Shown here: piece after piece, positions 9,059-17,978 of the stretch
How positions within the stretch are numbered: position 1 is the first letter of the stretch
Layout: each line of letters starts with the position of its first letter
Origin: Antribacter soli
GTDB taxonomy: Bacteria; Actinomycetota; Actinomycetes; Actinomycetales; Cellulomonadaceae
Assembly: GCF_021568775.1 (NCBI RefSeq)
Contig: NZ_JAKGSG010000032.1
Span: 1 to 35,692 of the forward strand
Length of the DNA stretch: 35,692 nt
Direction: 5' to 3'
Notes under the pieces: generated by a model
The model's input: only the letters and a program-made list of their open reading frames with translations
The model's database searches: none
Told to the model about the DNA's origin: nothing
Translations under genes and position numbers: made by a program

Positions 9059-10054
9059 ACCGTGCCGCACCGGGTGACCGACCCCGCCACCCCGCCCGCC
9101 GACCGCCCCGCCGCCCTGTGGCGCTCGACGCACGCGGTCCTCGCGTGGCTGCGCCGCCACTCGGTCCTCGTGCTCACGGCGAACCTCGTGGGGCAGATCG
9201 GGATCATCGTCACGGGCGGCGCCGTGCGGCTGACGCGGTCGGGCCTCGGCTGCTCCACGTGGCCCCAGTGCGAGCCCGGGCAGTTCACCGCCGCGATCCA
9301 CCCCGAGACGAGCTACCACCAGTACATCGAGTTCGGGAACCGGACGCTCACGGGCGTGCTGTCCGTCGTGGCGATCCTCGTGCTCCTGGTCGTGCGGACC
9401 GCGCCGGGTCGCTCCCGGGCGTACCGGCTGCTGGGGCTCGTGCCGATCGTCGGCGTGGCGGCGCAGGCCGTCATCGGCGGCGTGATCGTGCTGCTCCACC
9501 TGCACCCGGGCTGGGTGTCGCTGCACTTCGCGGTCTCCGGCGCGCTCGTCGCGGCGTCGCTGTACCTGCTGCACCGGCACGGCGAGGGGGACGGTCCGCC
9601 GGTGTCCGTCGTCGGGCCACGCGTGCGGGCGCTGGCGTGGGCGCTGGCCGGGCTCACCGTGATGGTCGTGGTCCTCGGCGTCATCACGACGGGCGCGGGC
9701 CCGCACTCCGGCGACGAGACCGTCGGCTACCGCTTCACCGTCGACCCGGCGCTCGTCTCGAAGTGGCACGCGGCCGCGGTCTGGGCGTTCGTCGCGGTCC
9801 TGGCGGCATTCCTTTTCGTCGTGCACCGGTCGCCCGACGCCGGGGCTGCGGCCGGCCCCGCCGCGCCCGCCAGGGTCGCCGTCGTCCGGCGTGCCGCCTG
9901 GCTGCTGCTCGCGATCACGCTGCTGCAGGGCGTGATCGGCTACGTCCAGTACTTCACCGGTCTGCCGATCCTGCTGGTCGGCCTGCACATGCTGGGCGCG
10001 GCGCTGCTCATCGCGGGCACGACACGCGTGGTGCTGACGACCCGCGTGCGCTGA
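9056..10054 (+). CDS. ctaA: Heme A synthase, COX15/CtaA family
   Basis: A 332-aa polytopic membrane protein that oxidises heme O to heme A for aa3-type cytochrome oxidase. EFGNRTLTG (92-100) is the conserved first-half motif with the catalytic glutamate. The Cys66/Cys72 pair (GCSTWPQC) in the first extracytoplasmic loop matches the disulfide pair of Gram-positive CtaA. Heme-ligand histidines are expected in LHLHPGWVSLHFAVSG, SKWHAAAVWAF and LVGLHMLGAALL. About eight transmembrane segments are visible. I prefer the GTG at 9056 because of the -10 just upstream; 9047 and 9062 are alternatives. No ctaB is present in the window. Confidence 0.93.
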   Translation: MTVPHRVTDPATPPADRPAALWRSTHAVLAWLRRHSVLVLTANLVGQIGIIVTGGAVRLTRSGLGCSTWPQCEPGQFTAAIHPETSYHQYIEFGNRTLTGVLSVVAILVLLVVRTAPGRSRAYRLLGLVPIVGVAAQAVIGGVIVLLHLHPGWVSLHFAVSGALVAASLYLLHRHGEGDGPPVSVVGPRVRALAWALAGLTVMVVVLGVITTGAGPHSGDETVGYRFTVDPALVSKWHAAAVWAFVAVLAAFLFVVHRSPDAGAAAGPAAPARVAVVRRAAWLLLAITLLQGVIGYVQYFTGLPILLVGLHMLGAALLIAGTTRVVLTTRVR

Positions 10055-10095
10055 ACGCTCAGGGCCTGAACGATCAGAGCCCGAACGCTCAGGGC
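10051..10095. repeat. Three tandem 15-bp repeats between convergent genes
   Basis: Units are CTGAACGCTCAGGGC (10051-10065), CTGAACGATCAGAGC (10066-10080) and CCGAACGCTCAGGGC (10081-10095). The first includes the ctaA stop codon and the third enters the 3' end of the monooxygenase gene. The first 12 bases of each unit are nearly self-complementary (CTGA...TCAG), so each could form a small hairpin. This could be a slippage expansion or a compact bidirectional terminator. Confidence 0.8.
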
Positions 10096-11267
10096 GCCGC
10101 GGCCTCCGGCGGCGTCCAGCCCATCACCGCGTCGGCCCCGCGGGCGAGCGCGCCGGCGGGCGTGAGCCGCATCAGGCCGTTGCGCAGCCCCTGCCATCGC
10201 GGACCCAGGTGCGCCCCGAACCGGCCCGACCGGACCGATGCCCGGGCGATCGCGCGACACCGGGGCCGGCGGGCGGCGTCGAACGCCGACAGGGTGGCGA
10301 ACAGGTCGCCGCCCGCCGCGACCGGTGCCCCGACCAGGCGGCCGACGCAGACGCCGTCCTCCAGCGCGGTCGCCGCGCCCTGCCCCATCGTGGGCAGGGT
10401 GGCGTGCGCGGCGTCACCGACCATGACGACCCGGCCGGTGGCGTACCGCGGCAGACCGCCCGGCAGGTAATGGACGTCGTGGCGCATCAGGGCGGCGGGC
10501 GGGGTCGCGCGGACCAGCTCCCGGACCGGGTCGGCCCACCCCGCGAAGCTGTCCCGGGCCGCGGCGAGCTCGTCGCCGAGGTCCGCCCGCTCGGGGAGCC
10601 GGACGTACCCGTACCAGTAGGTCTCGGCCTCGCCGGTCGGCATCACCCCGAACTCGGCGTGCGGCCCCCAGTACTGCGTCAGGAACGCGTCGGCGGCCGG
10701 TCGGGGGACGACCGCGCGCCAGCTCGAGTAGCCGCTGTACACGGGCCGGCTGTGGGGGAACAGCACGGCGCGGACCGCGCTGCGGACGCCGTCGGCGCCC
10801 ACGACCAGGTCGGACTCCCACCGCGCGGCCCCTGCCTCCACCACCGCGGGCGCGCCGCCCGGTACGCCCTGCGCGACCGCAGTCACCCGCGTGCTCGCGA
10901 CCAGCTCCACGCCCGCCGCGAGCGCCTTCTCCTGCAGCGCCGCGTGGAGCCGACGGCGGTGCACGCCACGCAGCGTCACCGCCCGGCGTACCCGCGGGTC
11001 GTCCGGGATCCGCAGGATCTCGCGCCCGCGCAGGTCCCACGTGCCACCGGCCCACGTCTCGGGGCCGAGCCGGGCGACGTCGTCGTCCCCGAACCCGAGC
11101 CCGCGGAACGCGGCGACGGCGTTGCGGGACATGGCGACCCCCGCGCCCACCTCGCCCAGCTCGCCAGACCGCTCCAGGACGGTGGTGCGCCAGCCCGCCT
11201 GGGCGAGCGAGATCGCCGAGGCGAGACCGGCGATCCCGCCGCCGACCACGGTCGCTGTGAGTTCCAT
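10089..11267 (-). CDS. FAD-dependent monooxygenase (group A aromatic hydroxylase-like)
   Basis: A 392-aa flavoprotein. The N-terminal Rossmann motif is VVGGGIAGLASA (Gly9, Gly11, Gly14) with the ribose-binding Glu32 in VLERSG. The DLVVGADGVRSAVR segment is the DG motif and GRVVMVGDAAHATLPTMGQGAATALEDG the GD motif; together these define NAD(P)H-dependent group A monooxygenases. The substrate is unknown; relatives hydroxylate aromatics, polyketides or tetracyclines. The ATG at 11267 has AGGAG about six bases upstream. A possible -10 (TAAGGAT, 11309-11303) lies further up. It is divergent from drrAB and shares a 156-bp control region with it, suggesting co-regulation. Confidence 0.88.
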   Translation of the reverse strand: MELTATVVGGGIAGLASAISLAQAGWRTTVLERSGELGEVGAGVAMSRNAVAAFRGLGFGDDDVARLGPETWAGGTWDLRGREILRIPDDPRVRRAVTLRGVHRRRLHAALQEKALAAGVELVASTRVTAVAQGVPGGAPAVVEAGAARWESDLVVGADGVRSAVRAVLFPHSRPVYSGYSSWRAVVPRPAADAFLTQYWGPHAEFGVMPTGEAETYWYGYVRLPERADLGDELAAARDSFAGWADPVRELVRATPPAALMRHDVHYLPGGLPRYATGRVVMVGDAAHATLPTMGQGAATALEDGVCVGRLVGAPVAAGGDLFATLSAFDAARRPRCRAIARASVRSGRFGAHLGPRWQGLRNGLMRLTPAGALARGADAVMGWTPPEAAAP

Positions 11268-11330
11268 GCCGCTCCTGTGTGGATCGATCCGCTGCCGGTC
11301 CCATCCTTACCCACCTGATGCCGGCAGGGC
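11268..11330 (-). promoter_or_regulatory. Putative promoter and leader of the FAD monooxygenase
   Basis: On the minus strand TAAGGAT (11309-11303) resembles a -10 and is followed by a roughly 35-nt leader and the AGGAG ribosome-binding site. The leader contains the perfect 10-bp palindrome GGATCGATCC (11281-11290). No clear -35 is visible. The 11331-11346 palindrome sits where the -35 should be. Confidence 0.4.
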
Positions 11331-11346
11331 GTCACGGCACCGTGAC
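11331..11346. promoter_or_regulatory. 7-2-7 palindrome between the divergent monooxygenase and drrA promoters
   Basis: GTCACGG-CA-CCGTGAC is a perfect inverted repeat. It lies about 21 bp upstream of the monooxygenase -10 and 65 bp upstream of the drrA -10. Its CCGTGAC half recurs in the direct repeats at 11383-11389. This is a plausible operator for a dimeric regulator acting on both directions. Confidence 0.55.
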
Positions 11347-11368
11347 TGCCGCGTGGCGGCGGACGGCC

Positions 11369-11423
11369 GACAGTGACAGTGCCGTGACAGTGCCGTGCAA
11401 CCGGCGCCGCTCAGGCTGTCCGC
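11369..11423 (+). promoter_or_regulatory. drrAB promoter with 11-bp direct repeats (SARP-type geometry)
   Basis: GTGACAG occurs at 11373-11379 and 11384-11390, each followed by TGCC, and a degenerate GTGCAAC follows at 11395-11401. The period is exactly 11 bp. A -10-like CAGGCT (11412-11417) starts 10 bp after the last repeat, and the ATG lies 6 bases after the -10, implying a leaderless mRNA. SARP activators are known to bind heptamer direct repeats at 11-bp spacing about 8 bp upstream of the -10. A SARP gene lies just downstream of drrAB. Confidence 0.55.
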
Positions 11424-12439
<1,016 letters not shown>

Positions 12440-12443
<4 letters not shown>

Positions 12444-13252
12444 CCACAGCGACGTTCACGCCCCCGGCAACCGTCCCGGCGTCGGGCACGAACAGCCTGG
12501 GGGCGACCGCCTCCCAGGCCCTGGCCATGGCCTGGCGCGGCCTGATCAAGATCCGCCGCACGCCAGAGCAGCTCGTCGACGTGACGGTGCAGCCCATCCT
12601 GTTCACCCTCATGTTCACGTTCCTGTTCGGCGGTGCGATCGCCGGCAGCATCGCGGACTACCTGCCCACGATCATCCCCGGGATCCTGGTGCAGACGGTC
12701 ATCACCACCTCGATGGTGACGGGCGTGCAGCTTCGCGAGGACATGGACAAGGGCGTGTTCGACCGGTTCCGCTCGCTGCCGATCGCCCGCATCGCGCCGC
12801 TGGCCGGGGCGCTGCTGGCCGACACCGTGCGGTACCTCATCGCGACCACCCTGACCGTCGTCATGGGTCTGATCCTCGGCTGGCGGCCCGGCAGCGTCGT
12901 GGGCGTGGTCCTGTCGGGGCTGCTCGTGATGTTCTGCGCGTGGTCGCTGAGCTGGATCTTCGCCTTCGCCGGTGTCTCGGCCCGGACCGCCGCCTCCGTG
13001 CAGGGCATCTCGTTCCTGGTGCTGTTCCCGCTGACGTTCCTGTCGAACGCGTTCGTCCCGGCGGACACGCTGCCGGGCTGGCTGAAGGCGTTCGTGGACG
13101 TCAACCCGGTGTCGCACCTGATCACGGCGGTGCGGGAGCTGTCGGCGACGGGCACCGCGACGAGCGAGGTCCTGTGGGCACTGCTCGGCGCCCTCGTGGT
13201 GGTGCTGGTGTTCGCACCGCTCGCCGTGCGGGGGTACATGCGCAAGGCATGA
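12440..13252 (+). CDS. DrrB-like ABC-2 exporter permease
   Basis: A 270-aa membrane protein with about six transmembrane segments. The ABC-2/DrrB signature GVFDRFRSLPIARIAPLAGALLAD follows the second segment, and FLSNAFVPADTLPGWLKAFVDVNPVSHLITAVREL is the characteristic C-terminal half motif. The N-terminal 30 residues are polar and cytoplasmic. The ATG overlaps the drrA stop, so both subunits are co-translated. It ends 45 bp before the convergent SARP gene, with a terminator hairpin between them. Confidence 0.93.
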
Positions 13253-13268
13253 CCTGTCGCGCTGCTGG

Positions 13269-13291
13269 CCGGAGCCCCAGGGGGGCTCCGG
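13269..13291. terminator. Bidirectional hairpin between drrB and the SARP gene
   Basis: CCGGAGCCCC (13269-13278) and GGGGCTCCGG (13282-13291) form a perfect 10-bp stem with a 3-nt loop between two convergent stop codons (13252 and 13300). There is no T tract on either side, which is common for high-GC actinobacterial terminators. Confidence 0.7.
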
Positions 13292-13297
13292 TCAGCG

Positions 13298-16200
13298 TCA
13301 CTCGTCGGGTGCCGAGAGCCCGTCCAGCACCGTCATCGCGTGCTGCGGGAGCTCGGCGCTGCCGAGCTGCGCGACACGGGCACGCGCCGCCTCGACCGCC
13401 GTCGCGCCGTGCCGGGCGACCGCCGCATCCAGCAGGCCCTGGCGCCGCAAGGCACGCAGGTCCTGGCGGGAGCCGAGGGCCTCGGCGAGCGCGAGGAGCT
13501 CGAGGCCGAGGGCCGGGCCGGGCACTGCGCCGGGCGGGGGCGTGCCCAGGGCGAGGTACACCCCCGCGCCGACGCACGCCGTGCCGAGCACCGGGTGGTC
13601 CACGACCCGCGGCATCCACTCCCGGTACAGCCGCACGACCCGCCGGCACATGGCACCGACGACGGCGCCCGCCCGGGCGTCCCCCGCGCGGACGAGGCGC
13701 ACCACCCACGCCGCGGAGAGCAGCACCGCCCACGGGGTGGAGGGGCTGGGGTCCGCGACGAACGACCCGACCGCCCGCTCGTAGCGAGCGAGCGCCTCAG
13801 CCACGTCGCCGCGCGCGAACGCGATCTCGCCGCGGCCCGCCACCGCCACCGCGCGTGACTCCACTCGGCCCTGGTCCACGTCGTCCGCGCCGTCGCCCGC
13901 CTGCTCGAGCAGACGGCAGATCCGCTCCGCCTCGGCGAGGTCGCCCGCGTCGAGCGCCGCAGCCAGGTCCACCCAGTCGAGCTGACGGAGCGCGCCCTCG
14001 GCCGCCAGGGTCGTCAGCCCCACCCGTGCCTCGGCGGACCAGCGGGCACCCGTGCGGGTGTCACCGGCCTCGCTCGCCCCGGACGAGAGGAACATGGCGG
14101 CAACCGCCGAGCAGGCGACGTCGCCGAGCTGCGCCGCCAGCGCGTATGCCCGCTCCCCGAACACCATCGCCTCGTCGAGCCGGCCCGTGTTCTCCGCCTC
14201 CTGCGCGGTCGCGAGGTGCGCGACGAACGCGATGAACGGGTCCTCGTGATCCAGCAGGGCGGCCACGCGTTCCCGCATCGCTGCCTCGTCCCGTGCCAGC
14301 AGCAGGCCCGCCACCGCGCGCGTGCGCGTGCCGACCGTGTCGTGCGCGCGCAGCACCCGGCGCAGCCGCGCCAGGGCGCGCACGAACCCGGCCGGCCCCG
14401 AGAACGCCTGCGTCGCCGCCGCGTACATGAGGGCCAGCGCCGTCGCCTCCGCCGACGCCTCCGGGACCGGCCAGCACGTCACCGCGTCGAGCACCGCCGG
14501 CGCCAGGCCCGCGGCCCGCTCCTCCGCACCCTGCAGCGACCAGCTCCCGCCCAGCGCGGCGAAGACCTGCACGACGACGTCCGGTCGGCGAGCGTGGCCC
14601 GACGCCGTCTCCTGCGCCGCCTCGCGCAGTGCGAACAGCAGGTTCTCGTGCTCCCGTCGCAGCTCGGTGACGGCTGCGACCTGCCCGGGACCCAGGAGGT
14701 CCGACGTGCACCGGCGCGCCACGTCCAGCGCCCAGGCGGACAGCGCGTCGCGCACCGCGTCCTGCTCGCCCGCCTCGGCGAGGCGCAGCAGCCCGAACTC
14801 CCGCACCGTCTCCAGCATCCGGTAGCGCACAACGCCGCCGTCCTCCGTCACGGCGAGCAGGGACTGCGCGACCAGACCGTCGATGTCGTCCAGCACGTCG
14901 AGCGGCACCTCGGGCGGCCTCGTGGCAGGGCCGGCGGGCAGCCGCCCGAGGGCCGCCGCCGCGTGCGCGGAGACCCCGTCGGGCAGCACGGAGACGCGCC
15001 GCCACAGCTCCTGCTGTGCCGGCTCGAGCAGGTTCCAGCTCCACCCGATGACCGCCTCCAGCGTGCGGTGCCGGTCGGGCGCGGTGCGGTCACCGCCCCG
15101 CAGCAGCGCGAACCGCTCCCTCAGGTGCCGCTCGACGTCCTCGACCGGCAGCGTCCGCACGCGCGCGGCGGCCAGCTCGATGGCGAGCGGCAGCCCGTCG
15201 AGACGGGCGCAGAGGCGCGCCACGACGTCGTCGGGCAGCGCGACGCCCGGGCGGGCCGCACGGGCCCGCTGCCGGAACAGCTCGACGGCCGGCCCGGGCC
15301 GGCCGCCGTCGGCGGACGCCAGGGGCGCCAGCGGGTAGGCCTGCTCCGCCGCGAGCTCCAGCGGGGCGCGGCTGGTCGCCAGGACCCGCAGGTCGGGCGC
15401 GGCGGTGAGCAGGTCGCCCGTCCACCGCGCCGCGCCCGCGGCGACGTGCTCGCAGTTGTCGAGGACGAGCAGCGTAGGGACGGAGCGGGCCCGCTCCACG
15501 AGCTGCTCGCGCAGGTCCCCGGCGAGCATCCGGTCGGCCATCCGCGCCGACTGCGCAGCCGCCGACAGCCCCAGCCCGTCCGCGAGCGCCAGGACCACGT
15601 CATCGTCCGTCCGCACGCCGGCGAGCTCCACCACGACGACCGCCGTCGGACCGCCCGGCCGCGCGAGCTCGCGCGCCCCGACCTCCTGCGCCAGCCGCGT
15701 CTTGCCCAGCCCGCCCGGCCCGAGCACCGTGACCAGCCGGTGCGCGTCCAGTGCCGCGGCGACGGCCGCGACGTCACGCTCCCGCCCGAGGAGCGCGTTC
15801 GGCGCGGCGCGCAATCCACGGCCGTTCCGCGCGCCGCCCGACGCCGGCCGCTCTGCTCCGGCCGCCGTCGCCGTCGCCGTCGCCGTGCCGACGCTGCCCT
15901 CGCCCGGCTGCGGCTCGGCACGTCCTGTCTCCTGGGCGAGACGGGAGTGGAGCGCGACGACGTCGGGCGAGGGGTCGGTGCCGAGCTCGACGACGAGGGC
16001 GTGGCGCAGGCGCCCGAAGACGCGGACCGCCTCGTGCGTCCGGCCGTTCGCGGCGAGCGCCGTCATGAGGTCGCGGGCGGCGTCCTCGTCGACCGGGTCC
16101 GCGTCGAACGCCGCGGCGGACAGCCGCGCCAGCGCGACGTGGTCCCCCGCGGCCCGGGCGGCGGCACGGCGCAGCGCGAGCACCTCGCCCCGCAGTGCCT

Positions 16201-16750
16201 CCGCGGTCAGGCGGAGCTCGGCGGCGACGTCCGGCGCGGTACCGGCGAGGTCGGCGCCCGGTTCGCCGCGCCACAGGTCGAGCGCTTCGTCGAGAACCAC
16301 CGCCGCGCGGCGGGCCGGCGCAACACGCCCCGCGCCCCCCGGCACCTCCGCGAGGTCCGGCGCGAGGTCTGCGTCCGTGAGGAGCGCCCGGGCCTCGTCC
16401 GCCGCCGCCCGCGCCAGCCCGAGGTCGCTCGCCGCCCCGAGCACGTACCCGCCGGGCACGAACCGGACCGCGTCCGGCGACACTACCCGCAGCCGCGACA
16501 CGAGCGACTGCAGAGCGGCGCGCGGGTCGGCAGGCAGGTCGTCGCCCCACAGCGCGTCGACCAGCGAGGCGACCGGCACCGGCCGCGGTGAGGCCAGCGC
16601 GAGCAGGGTAACGAGCACCGAGGCACGCCGTCCGCGCGGGGCGGCCGGTACGTCGTCGGGTCCCAGCACCTCGACGGGGCCGAGCACGCGGACGCGCTCA
16701 CGTGGTCGGCCGGTGCCGTGCGAGGCGGGTTGCGCGAGGGCGGGAGGCAC
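13298..16750 (-). CDS. Large SARP-family regulator: wHTH + BTAD + NTPase + helical C-terminus (AfsR-like)
   Basis: About 1150 aa. Residues about 15-100 form an OmpR/PhoB-like winged helix (RVRVLGPVEVLG...ALWGDDLPADPRAALQSLVSRLR...GGYVLG). About 105-280 is the bacterial transcriptional activator domain ending VFGRLRHALVVELGTDPSPDVVALH. An NB-ARC/STAND-type NTPase follows, with Walker A GPGGLGKT (about 343-350), Walker B LLVLDNCEHV (about 425), ATSRAPLEL, and GLPLAIELAAARV. The remaining roughly 550 residues are helical and Ala-rich, consistent with TPR-like repeats. Such proteins activate specialised-metabolism or export genes in an ATP-controlled way. The GTG at 16750 follows a TAGGGT -10-like hexamer. 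An in-frame ATG at 16852 would add 34 low-complexity residues. The likely target is the adjacent drrAB. Confidence 0.88.
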   Translation of the reverse strand: MPPALAQPASHGTGRPRERVRVLGPVEVLGPDDVPAAPRGRRASVLVTLLALASPRPVPVASLVDALWGDDLPADPRAALQSLVSRLRVVSPDAVRFVPGGYVLGAASDLGLARAAADEARALLTDADLAPDLAEVPGGAGRVAPARRAAVVLDEALDLWRGEPGADLAGTAPDVAAELRLTAEALRGEVLALRRAAARAAGDHVALARLSAAAFDADPVDEDAARDLMTALAANGRTHEAVRVFGRLRHALVVELGTDPSPDVVALHSRLAQETGRAEPQPGEGSVGTATATATAAGAERPASGGARNGRGLRAAPNALLGRERDVAAVAAALDAHRLVTVLGPGGLGKTRLAQEVGARELARPGGPTAVVVVELAGVRTDDDVVLALADGLGLSAAAQSARMADRMLAGDLREQLVERARSVPTLLVLDNCEHVAAGAARWTGDLLTAAPDLRVLATSRAPLELAAEQAYPLAPLASADGGRPGPAVELFRQRARAARPGVALPDDVVARLCARLDGLPLAIELAAARVRTLPVEDVERHLRERFALLRGGDRTAPDRHRTLEAVIGWSWNLLEPAQQELWRRVSVLPDGVSAHAAAALGRLPAGPATRPPEVPLDVLDDIDGLVAQSLLAVTEDGGVVRYRMLETVREFGLLRLAEAGEQDAVRDALSAWALDVARRCTSDLLGPGQVAAVTELRREHENLLFALREAAQETASGHARRPDVVVQVFAALGGSWSLQGAEERAAGLAPAVLDAVTCWPVPEASAEATALALMYAAATQAFSGPAGFVRALARLRRVLRAHDTVGTRTRAVAGLLLARDEAAMRERVAALLDHEDPFIAFVAHLATAQEAENTGRLDEAMVFGERAYALAAQLGDVACSAVAAMFLSSGASEAGDTRTGARWSAEARVGLTTLAAEGALRQLDWVDLAAALDAGDLAEAERICRLLEQAGDGADDVDQGRVESRAVAVAGRGEIAFARGDVAEALARYERAVGSFVADPSPSTPWAVLLSAAWVVRLVRAGDARAGAVVGAMCRRVVRLYREWMPRVVDHPVLGTACVGAGVYLALGTPPPGAVPGPALGLELLALAEALGSRQDLRALRRQGLLDAAVARHGATAVEAARARVAQLGSAELPQHAMTVLDGLSAPDE

Positions 16751-16866
16751 GTCGTCCGACCCTACCCCCGGCCCGGCCCGACGCCGCGGCAACCTGCCCG
16801 AGCACGGCACCGGCGTGGCGCCCCCCGTCGGGCACCTCCGTTGACCTGCCATGACAGGATCGCGGC
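16751..16866. promoter_or_regulatory. Divergent promoter region between the SARP gene and the LLM oxidoreductase
   Basis: On the minus strand TAGGGT (16764-16759) lies 8 bases before the SARP GTG. On the plus strand CAGGAT (16855-16860) lies exactly 6 bases before the oxidoreductase ATG (16867). Neither gene has a Shine-Dalgarno, so both may be leaderless. A single TGACAG occurs at 16852-16857, but the tandem repeats of the drrA promoter are not seen here. Confidence 0.45.
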
Positions 16867-17820
16867 ATGACGTCGCGATACCTCCGACCGCCCGCGTCCC
16901 CCGGCCGGCCGCTGCGCGTCGGCGTCCAGCTGCCCGAGGTCGAGCGGGACGTGCGCTGGGCCGAGGTGCTGGACCTCGCGCGGCGCGCGGAGGACGTCGG
17001 GCTCGACTCGCTGTGGGTGGGCGACCACCTGCTGTACCGGTTCGCCGACGGGTCCGCGCGCGGCCCGTGGGAGGCGTGGACGCAGCTCGCGGCGCTCGCT
17101 GCCGTCACCGAACGGGTCACGCTCGGTCCGCTGGTGGCGTGCACGGCATACCGCAACCCCGCCGTGCTCGCGAAGGAGGCGGCGACGCTCGACGAGATCA
17201 GCGGCGGCCGCTTCGTGCTCGGGCTGGGCGCCGGCTGGAACGAGACCGAGTTCACCGCGTACGGGCTCCCGTTCGATCGCCGCGTCTCCCGCTTCGAGGA
17301 GGCGTTCACGATCGTCACGACGCTCCTGCGCGACGGCGCGGTCGACTTCGCCGGCCAGTTCTACCAGGCCCGGGACTGTGAGCTCGTGCCTCTCGGGCCG
17401 ACGGCGGGCGGCCCGCCCGTGCTCGTCGGCTCCATCGGCGCGCGGATGCTACGGATCACCGCGCCCGTCGCCGACGCGTGGAACGCCTGGTACTCCGACA
17501 CGCACAACGAGCCCGCGGGCGTGGCACCGCTACGGACGCTGGTGGACGACGCCGTCGTGGCGGCCGGGCGCGCGCCCGGCGACGTGGCGCGCACCGTGGC
17601 GGTGCCCGTCCGGATGCCTGGCGGGACGGGCCGCGTGATGGGCGACTACGCCCCGTCGGCGCTGGTGTCGCCACTCACCGGGTCACCGGAGGAGGTCGCC
17701 GCCGGGCTCGCCGCCTACGCCGAGGCGGGAATCGACGAGGTGCAGCTCGTGCTCGACCCGGTCACGGGCACGTCGGTCGACGCGCTGCGCCCGGTGCTGG
17801 AGATCCTCGACGCGCGGTAG
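16867..17820 (+). CDS. LLM-class F420-dependent oxidoreductase (luciferase-like)
   Basis: A 317-aa TIM-barrel protein of the luciferase-like family. LRVGVQLPEVERDVRWAEVLDLARRAEDVGLDSLWVGDHLL (about 17-58) and RVTLGPLVACTAYRNPAVLAKEAATLD followed by GGRFVLGLGAGWNETEFTAYG (about 83-135) are the hallmark segments. The deduced cofactor is F420 rather than FMN, from overall similarity to actinobacterial F420 enzymes; F420 biosynthesis genes are not in the window. The substrate is unknown. The ATG lies 6 bases after a -10-like CAGGAT. It is divergent from the SARP regulator, so it may belong to the same response unit as the FAD monooxygenase and DrrAB exporter. Confidence 0.88.
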   Translation: MTSRYLRPPASPGRPLRVGVQLPEVERDVRWAEVLDLARRAEDVGLDSLWVGDHLLYRFADGSARGPWEAWTQLAALAAVTERVTLGPLVACTAYRNPAVLAKEAATLDEISGGRFVLGLGAGWNETEFTAYGLPFDRRVSRFEEAFTIVTTLLRDGAVDFAGQFYQARDCELVPLGPTAGGPPVLVGSIGARMLRITAPVADAWNAWYSDTHNEPAGVAPLRTLVDDAVVAAGRAPGDVARTVAVPVRMPGGTGRVMGDYAPSALVSPLTGSPEEVAAGLAAYAEAGIDEVQLVLDPVTGTSVDALRPVLEILDAR

Positions 17821-17978
17821 CGCCGAGACCTCTCCCGGAGCGTGGGTATGAAGACGGCGGGGAATAGGGGCCCCCGTAACCGCGGCGACATACCCACCCC
17901 CGGGGGGTTCTTTCCCCGGGGTCTTGAGGGGGCCCCCCTCCCCACCCTATCAACACCCCCACAACGGGTCCCTTGCGA
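17821..17978. terminator. G/C-run rich convergent intergenic region with nested hairpins
   Basis: Between two convergent stops (17820 and 17979). GTGGGTATG (17842-17850) and CATACCCAC (17889-17897) form a perfect 9-bp stem enclosing GGGGCCCCC. Beyond it lie CCCC/GGGG runs able to fold around TTCTTT (17897-17920) and a near-palindrome GAGGGGGCCCCCCTC (17926-17940). It probably acts as a bidirectional terminator. The homopolymer runs make base-call errors likely. Confidence 0.5.

Noticed and set aside
11281-11290. GGATCGATCC palindrome
   Set aside because: A 10-bp palindrome of this kind is expected by chance several times in a region this size. It lies in a leader, not at a promoter element, so it is mentioned only as context.
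14216-16591. 791-codon plus-strand frame
   Set aside because: Antisense to the SARP regulator, with Arg/Gln/His/Val-rich shadow translation and no motif.
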